A stretch of 64,000 nt of DNA from DATKJY01 sp964540105 (lineage in GTDB: Bacteria; Zixibacteria; MSB-5A5; GN15; FEB-12): assembly GCA_964540105.1 (NCBI GenBank), contig CAZILL010000001.1, positions 806,001 through 870,000 on the forward strand, written 5' to 3'. This document shows, piece by piece, positions 60,521 to 64,000 of the stretch. Positions within the stretch are counted from its first letter, which is position 1. Each line of letters begins with the position of its first letter. The translations under genes were made by a program, and so were the position numbers. Under the pieces are notes generated by a model. The model was not told the DNA's origin and searched no databases. It saw only the letters and a program-made list of their open reading frames with translations.

Positions 60521-62641
60521 ATGGATGTCGCTGAAGGTGATTGCCGGAAACATTCTTTGCGCTATATTGCTCTGAAAAGCGTCTCCAATGATGAAATGAT
60601 GAGTACCAAACCGACCTCGACAATCTCAGAGCAGTCCGCCCCGTTTGAGCTTCAGGCCGCGTTTACCCCGCGCGGCGATCAGCCCAGGGCGATTGCCGAA
60701 CTGCTTGACGGTCTGCACTGCGGGCGAAAGCATCAGACCCTGCTGGGGGTGACCGGTTCGGGGAAAACGTTTACAATTGCGAATGTCATCGCCAAATTCG
60801 GTCGACCCACGCTGGTCATTTCGCACAACAAAACTCTTGCGGCGCAGCTTTACGGAGAGCTGAAGGCGTTTTTCCCCAAGAACGCCGTTGAGTTTTTCAT
60901 CAGCTACTACGATTACTATCAGCCCGAGGCGTATCTGCCCACAACCGACACCTACATCGAAAAAGATACTTCGATGAACGAGGATATCGACCGGCTTCGC
61001 CTTCGCGCGACCGCTTCATTGCTCGAGCGGGAAGATGTCATTATCGTAGCGTCAGTCTCCTGCATTTACGGGCTTGGTTCGCCGCAGGAATACAAAAACC
61101 AGTTGCTCTTTCTCGAAACCGGCGCGACGGTAGATCGCGAGGAGCTTATTCGCTCGCTGATCGATATTCATTACAATCGCAATGATATCGATTTCAGTCG
61201 AGGTAACTTCCGTGTTCGAGGGGACACGATCGAGCTGATCCCCGCCTATCATGAGACGGCGCTGCGGATTGAACTCTTCGGCGATGACATCGAGCGGATC
61301 GTCGAGGTTGATCCGCTAACCGGCGAGATTCTGAGCGAGCGGACCAAAGTGGCTATTTATCCGGCCAAGCATTTCGTTACTTCGAAGCCGCTTCTCAAGG
61401 AGGCGGTCGTTCAAATCGAACAGGAGCTCAAGGAGCGGCTTGAGATATTCCGCCCTCTGGATAAGTTCCTCGAAGCGCAACGTCTTGAATCCCGCACAAA
61501 GTATGATCTCGAAATGCTCCGCGAGGTTGGTTATTGCACCGGCGTCGAGAATTACTCGCGGTACCTCACCGGCCGTAAAGCCGGAGAGCGCCCTCAGACC
61601 CTAATCGATTTCTTCCCCGAGAATTTTCTGACTATCATCGATGAGTCCCACCAGTCGATCCCGCAGATTCGAGGTATGTATGCCGGTGATCGGAGCCGGA
61701 AAGAGGTTTTGGTTGAACATGGCTTCAGGCTCCCGTCGGCTCTGGACAATCGTCCCCTGTTTTTCGATGAGTTTGAAGCTCTGGTCAAGAATCGAATATA
61801 TGTTTCGGCGACACCTGCGGATTATGAACTTGCGAAATGCGAGGGGGTCATCGTGGAACAGGTGATTCGCCCGACCGGACTGCTCGACCCGATCATCGAA
61901 GTCAAACCGCTCGCAACGCAGGTTGATGACCTTCTCGAACAGGTTCGCCTGCGAGTGGCGCGCAACGAACGCACGCTGGTCACGACCTTGACCAAGCGTA
62001 TGAGCGAGGACCTTACGGCGTACATGGAGAAGGTTGGCATCCGGGTACGCTATCTGCATAGTGAAATCGATTCGATCGACCGCACGGCCATCATACGCGA
62101 TTTGCGACTTGCTGAATTCGACGTGCTGGTCGGTGTGAATCTTCTCCGCGAGGGGCTCGATCTTCCGGAAGTGTCGCTGGTAGCTGTGCTCGATGCCGAC
62201 AAGGAGGGGTTTCTTCGTTCCGAGCGTTCGTTGGTGCAGACGGCCGGCCGTGCCGCCCGTAACAAGAATGGCGTCGTCATTTTCTACGCTAACAAGGTAA
62301 CTGACTCGATGCGCAAGGCGATTGAAGAAACCAATCGGCGCCGGACCCGACAACTGGCCTACAATGAGGAACACAACATCAACCCCGAGACCATTTTCAA
62401 GACCAGGGATGAGATCATACGTTCAACGCTGTTTGCCGACAGCAAGACGGTCGAGGAAAAGACGTTCGAAAAACCCTCGCACTTTAACCTGATGTCAGGC
62501 GAAGACCAGCTTACCTTCATGCTTCAAGCCATGAAGAAGGCCGCCGAGAATCTGGAGTTTGAAACGGCGATCCTGATTCGCGACGAGGTGACCACCCTGA
62601 AAGCAAGAATGAAACAAGCTAAGAAGAGGAGTCGCCGATGA
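60521..62641 (+). CDS. uvrB: UvrABC excision repair protein UvrB
   Basis: A 706-residue DNA-repair helicase that loads damage for UvrC. Walker A LLGVTGSGKTFTIA, beta-hairpin region with ISYYDYYQPEAYLP, DEAD-type DESHQSIPQ, helicase motif VGVNLLREGLDLPEVSLV, QTAGRAARN, and the C-terminal UVR domain (KKAAENLEFETAILIRDEV). ATG 60521 has GAGGGG eleven bases before; ATG 60599 would remove a poorly conserved leader of 26 residues. The stop overlaps the next gene as ATGA. Confidence 0.96.
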   Translation: MDVAEGDCRKHSLRYIALKSVSNDEMMSTKPTSTISEQSAPFELQAAFTPRGDQPRAIAELLDGLHCGRKHQTLLGVTGSGKTFTIANVIAKFGRPTLVISHNKTLAAQLYGELKAFFPKNAVEFFISYYDYYQPEAYLPTTDTYIEKDTSMNEDIDRLRLRATASLLEREDVIIVASVSCIYGLGSPQEYKNQLLFLETGATVDREELIRSLIDIHYNRNDIDFSRGNFRVRGDTIELIPAYHETALRIELFGDDIERIVEVDPLTGEILSERTKVAIYPAKHFVTSKPLLKEAVVQIEQELKERLEIFRPLDKFLEAQRLESRTKYDLEMLREVGYCTGVENYSRYLTGRKAGERPQTLIDFFPENFLTIIDESHQSIPQIRGMYAGDRSRKEVLVEHGFRLPSALDNRPLFFDEFEALVKNRIYVSATPADYELAKCEGVIVEQVIRPTGLLDPIIEVKPLATQVDDLLEQVRLRVARNERTLVTTLTKRMSEDLTAYMEKVGIRVRYLHSEIDSIDRTAIIRDLRLAEFDVLVGVNLLREGLDLPEVSLVAVLDADKEGFLRSERSLVQTAGRAARNKNGVVIFYANKVTDSMRKAIEETNRRRTRQLAYNEEHNINPETIFKTRDEIIRSTLFADSKTVEEKTFEKPSHFNLMSGEDQLTFMLQAMKKAAENLEFETAILIRDEVTTLKARMKQAKKRSRR

Positions 62642-63585
62642 CCTTCAGTATGAACAGACTCTGCAGCCGGCACAGATCACGGGCGCTTTGCGCTATGGCT
62701 GCCGCGCTCTTTTTCGCGGCTCTAAGCCACTCCTGCAAAGAGCGGAACGTGCCCTATGTCCTTCATGAAGACCAGATCGCCCTGCTTCTGGCTGATCCCT
62801 ACGAGGGGGGGAGCCTGTTTCGAAGTGACCATATTATCAATCCCGATCCATACCGAATTCCCGGTGACACAGCGCAATATCGAGACTCCGTGATTGAACA
62901 TCAGAGACATTACACGATACTACTCAGCACGAACAACGCCGACTATGGTCATTTCGGATTGCTGCGCGAAGCGATAGCGAGGGTCAATGACAGCTTTGCG
63001 TTCCAGCGCACCCGGTCAGGAGTTGTACTGGACACCAGTGAAGTGAAATTGGTTCGGTACGGGTTTCTGTTACGCTTTGGCGACGATGCCGACAAATATC
63101 TTGGCTGGAAACTCTGGGGTTTCAACGGACTTGGCGTCACGAATCCGAGCGCCAAATTGCGCATGGCGGATTCCAAAGGGGTATCACTTCAGGTCGACCA
63201 GTCATTCTACAGTATTTCCCCTGAATCGCTGCAGGTCTTCTCAGGAGTGAAATTTGTTCTGCTCAGCGAAATACGAAGGCTCGAGCTCGGGGGTAAGATC
63301 TCGCTTGAGGTCCAGAGCCCCGGCCCTCCCGACCAAACGCCGTATTACTATCTCTATTCCGCGGAGAGCGATGCCGGTTTCAAGACGAAGAATCTCATCA
63401 AGCTCCCTGAGTTCAACCACTTCGTCGACACGTTGCGAATCCCGCCGACCCTGTCGAATACCATGAACTTCATCTACGCGCAGTCGCACCTCGGCGACGG
63501 CTCCCGACGCGTGCTCGGCGGTTGGTTTATACCATATCAGAAACCCCTGATAACGGCGGGGGAGAGGCTGTCCAGCTTCAGGTAG
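62638..63585 (+). CDS. Putative lipoprotein coupled to uvrB
   Basis: A 315-residue exported protein. After a basic start comes a hydrophobic leader (ALCAMAAALFFAALSHSC) with a lipobox LSHSC, so it should be an outer- or inner-membrane lipoprotein. The mature part is a beta-rich domain of unknown type: a first region near 50-130 (YRIPGDTAQYRDSVIEHQRH), then VKLVRYGFLLRFGDDADKYL and YYYLYSAESDAGFKTKNLIK. No family recognised. Its start lies in the uvrB stop; its end overlaps the acyl-CoA dehydrogenase gene by eight bases. Confidence 0.7.
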   Translation: MTFSMNRLCSRHRSRALCAMAAALFFAALSHSCKERNVPYVLHEDQIALLLADPYEGGSLFRSDHIINPDPYRIPGDTAQYRDSVIEHQRHYTILLSTNNADYGHFGLLREAIARVNDSFAFQRTRSGVVLDTSEVKLVRYGFLLRFGDDADKYLGWKLWGFNGLGVTNPSAKLRMADSKGVSLQVDQSFYSISPESLQVFSGVKFVLLSEIRRLELGGKISLEVQSPGPPDQTPYYYLYSAESDAGFKTKNLIKLPEFNHFVDTLRIPPTLSNTMNFIYAQSHLGDGSRRVLGGWFIPYQKPLITAGERLSSFR

Positions 63586-64000
63586 CTTCTGAGAATTCTC
63601 TGAGCACCTCTCGCGCTATCACGATTCGCTGGACTTCGTTTGTCCCTTCAAAAATCTCACACAAGCGCACGTCGCGATAGATTCGCTCAACGTTGTATTC
63701 GTGAGTATAACCGTATCCGCCCAGAATCTGGATGGCTGCGTGGGCGATCTCGGTTCCGACCTCCGAAGCGTACATCTTGGCAATGGCTGCGTCTTTGACC
63801 ACCGACAGACCCTGATCCTTGCGCCACGCTGCTTCATAGGTGACCATCCGCGCCGCGTGCAGCTTCGCCTGCATCTCAGCCAGCTTGAACTGAATCCCCT
63901 GGAAGGTTGCGATCTCCTTCCCGAACTGTTTTCGTTCCAGAGCATACCTCGCTGCGATTTCGAAGGCGCGCTGGGCCATCCCAACCGATTGCGCCCCAAC
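63578..64000 (-). CDS. Acyl-CoA dehydrogenase, C-terminal part (5' end outside window)
   Basis: The frame is open to the last base, so the N-terminal half is missing. The 140 visible residues are the C-terminal helical domain of a flavin acyl-CoA dehydrogenase: RKQFGKEIATFQGIQFKLAE, QILGGYGYTHEYNVERIYRD and the base-carrying motif RLCEIFEGTNEVQRIVIAREV, in which the glutamate of FEGTNE is the usual catalytic residue. It oxidises an acyl-CoA to an enoyl-CoA in beta-oxidation or amino-acid breakdown; chain length cannot be told. Confidence 0.9.
   Translation of the reverse strand, partial: VGAQSVGMAQRAFEIAARYALERKQFGKEIATFQGIQFKLAEMQAKLHAARMVTYEAAWRKDQGLSVVKDAAIAKMYASEVGTEIAHAAIQILGGYGYTHEYNVERIYRDVRLCEIFEGTNEVQRIVIAREVLREFSEAT

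Overview
The window looks like chromosomal DNA of a Gram-negative (diderm) bacterium from a little-studied lineage. It carries a complete Tol-Pal operon, BamA, Skp, LpxD, several lipoproteins and Lgt, so there is an outer membrane with lipid A. PEP-CTERM sorting, ADP-forming acetate-CoA ligase, pyruvate phosphate dikinase and a rubrerythrin/rubredoxin/peroxiredoxin set suggest an anaerobic or microaerophilic life. A candidate phylum of the FCB type, for example Zixibacteria, would fit, but that placement is an inference from gene content and was not tested.

Layout. 1-5.4 kb: two tail-fibre-like surface proteins (the first cut by the window edge), a DUF4440-type protein, a PEP-CTERM protein, a beta-carbonic anhydrase and a DinB-like protein. 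5.5-9.2 kb: a Ser/Thr kinase with a PD40 propeller and a TauE/SafE permease. 9.2-12.7 kb (minus): smpB, amidase, murI, rdgB. 12.9-14.8 kb: two stand-alone receiver proteins, then a fusion of a haem-copper-oxidase-like membrane part with DUF1858 domains. 14.9-21.6 kb (minus): tolQ-tolR-tolA-tolB-pal-cpoB, then ligA. 21.8-25.9 kb: a small lipoprotein, and an operon of a MutL/GlmL-like ATPase, a membrane-anchored protein and a KOW-type protein.

26.4-37.6 kb is the most striking region. A four-gene membrane cassette, here called A-B-C-D, occurs three times in tandem, always in the same order and on the same strand: twelve genes with almost no spacing, closed by a strong terminator. A has an FN3-like extracytoplasmic domain, a membrane segment and a DUF6754-type domain. 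B and D are polytopic membrane proteins. C is a membrane-anchored protein with a conserved soluble domain. No function is known to me. Copies 1 and 2 look closer to each other than to copy 3.

38-55 kb is metabolic: a small basic protein, ppdK, ADP-forming acetate-CoA ligase, a DUF3566 protein, gltX, the split rubrerythrin and peroxiredoxin genes, a flavin reductase with nadA, then E2 acyltransferase-lipB-fabL. Facing them on the minus strand are rsmI, a PAP2 protein and lgt; ssb and a HAMP-type protein follow. 55.9-60.4 kb (minus) is an envelope operon rplU-bamA-skp-lpxD. 60.5-64 kb holds uvrB with a coupled lipoprotein gene, and the C-terminal part of an acyl-CoA dehydrogenase running off the window. 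I saw no tRNA, rRNA, CRISPR array, insertion sequence or phage module.
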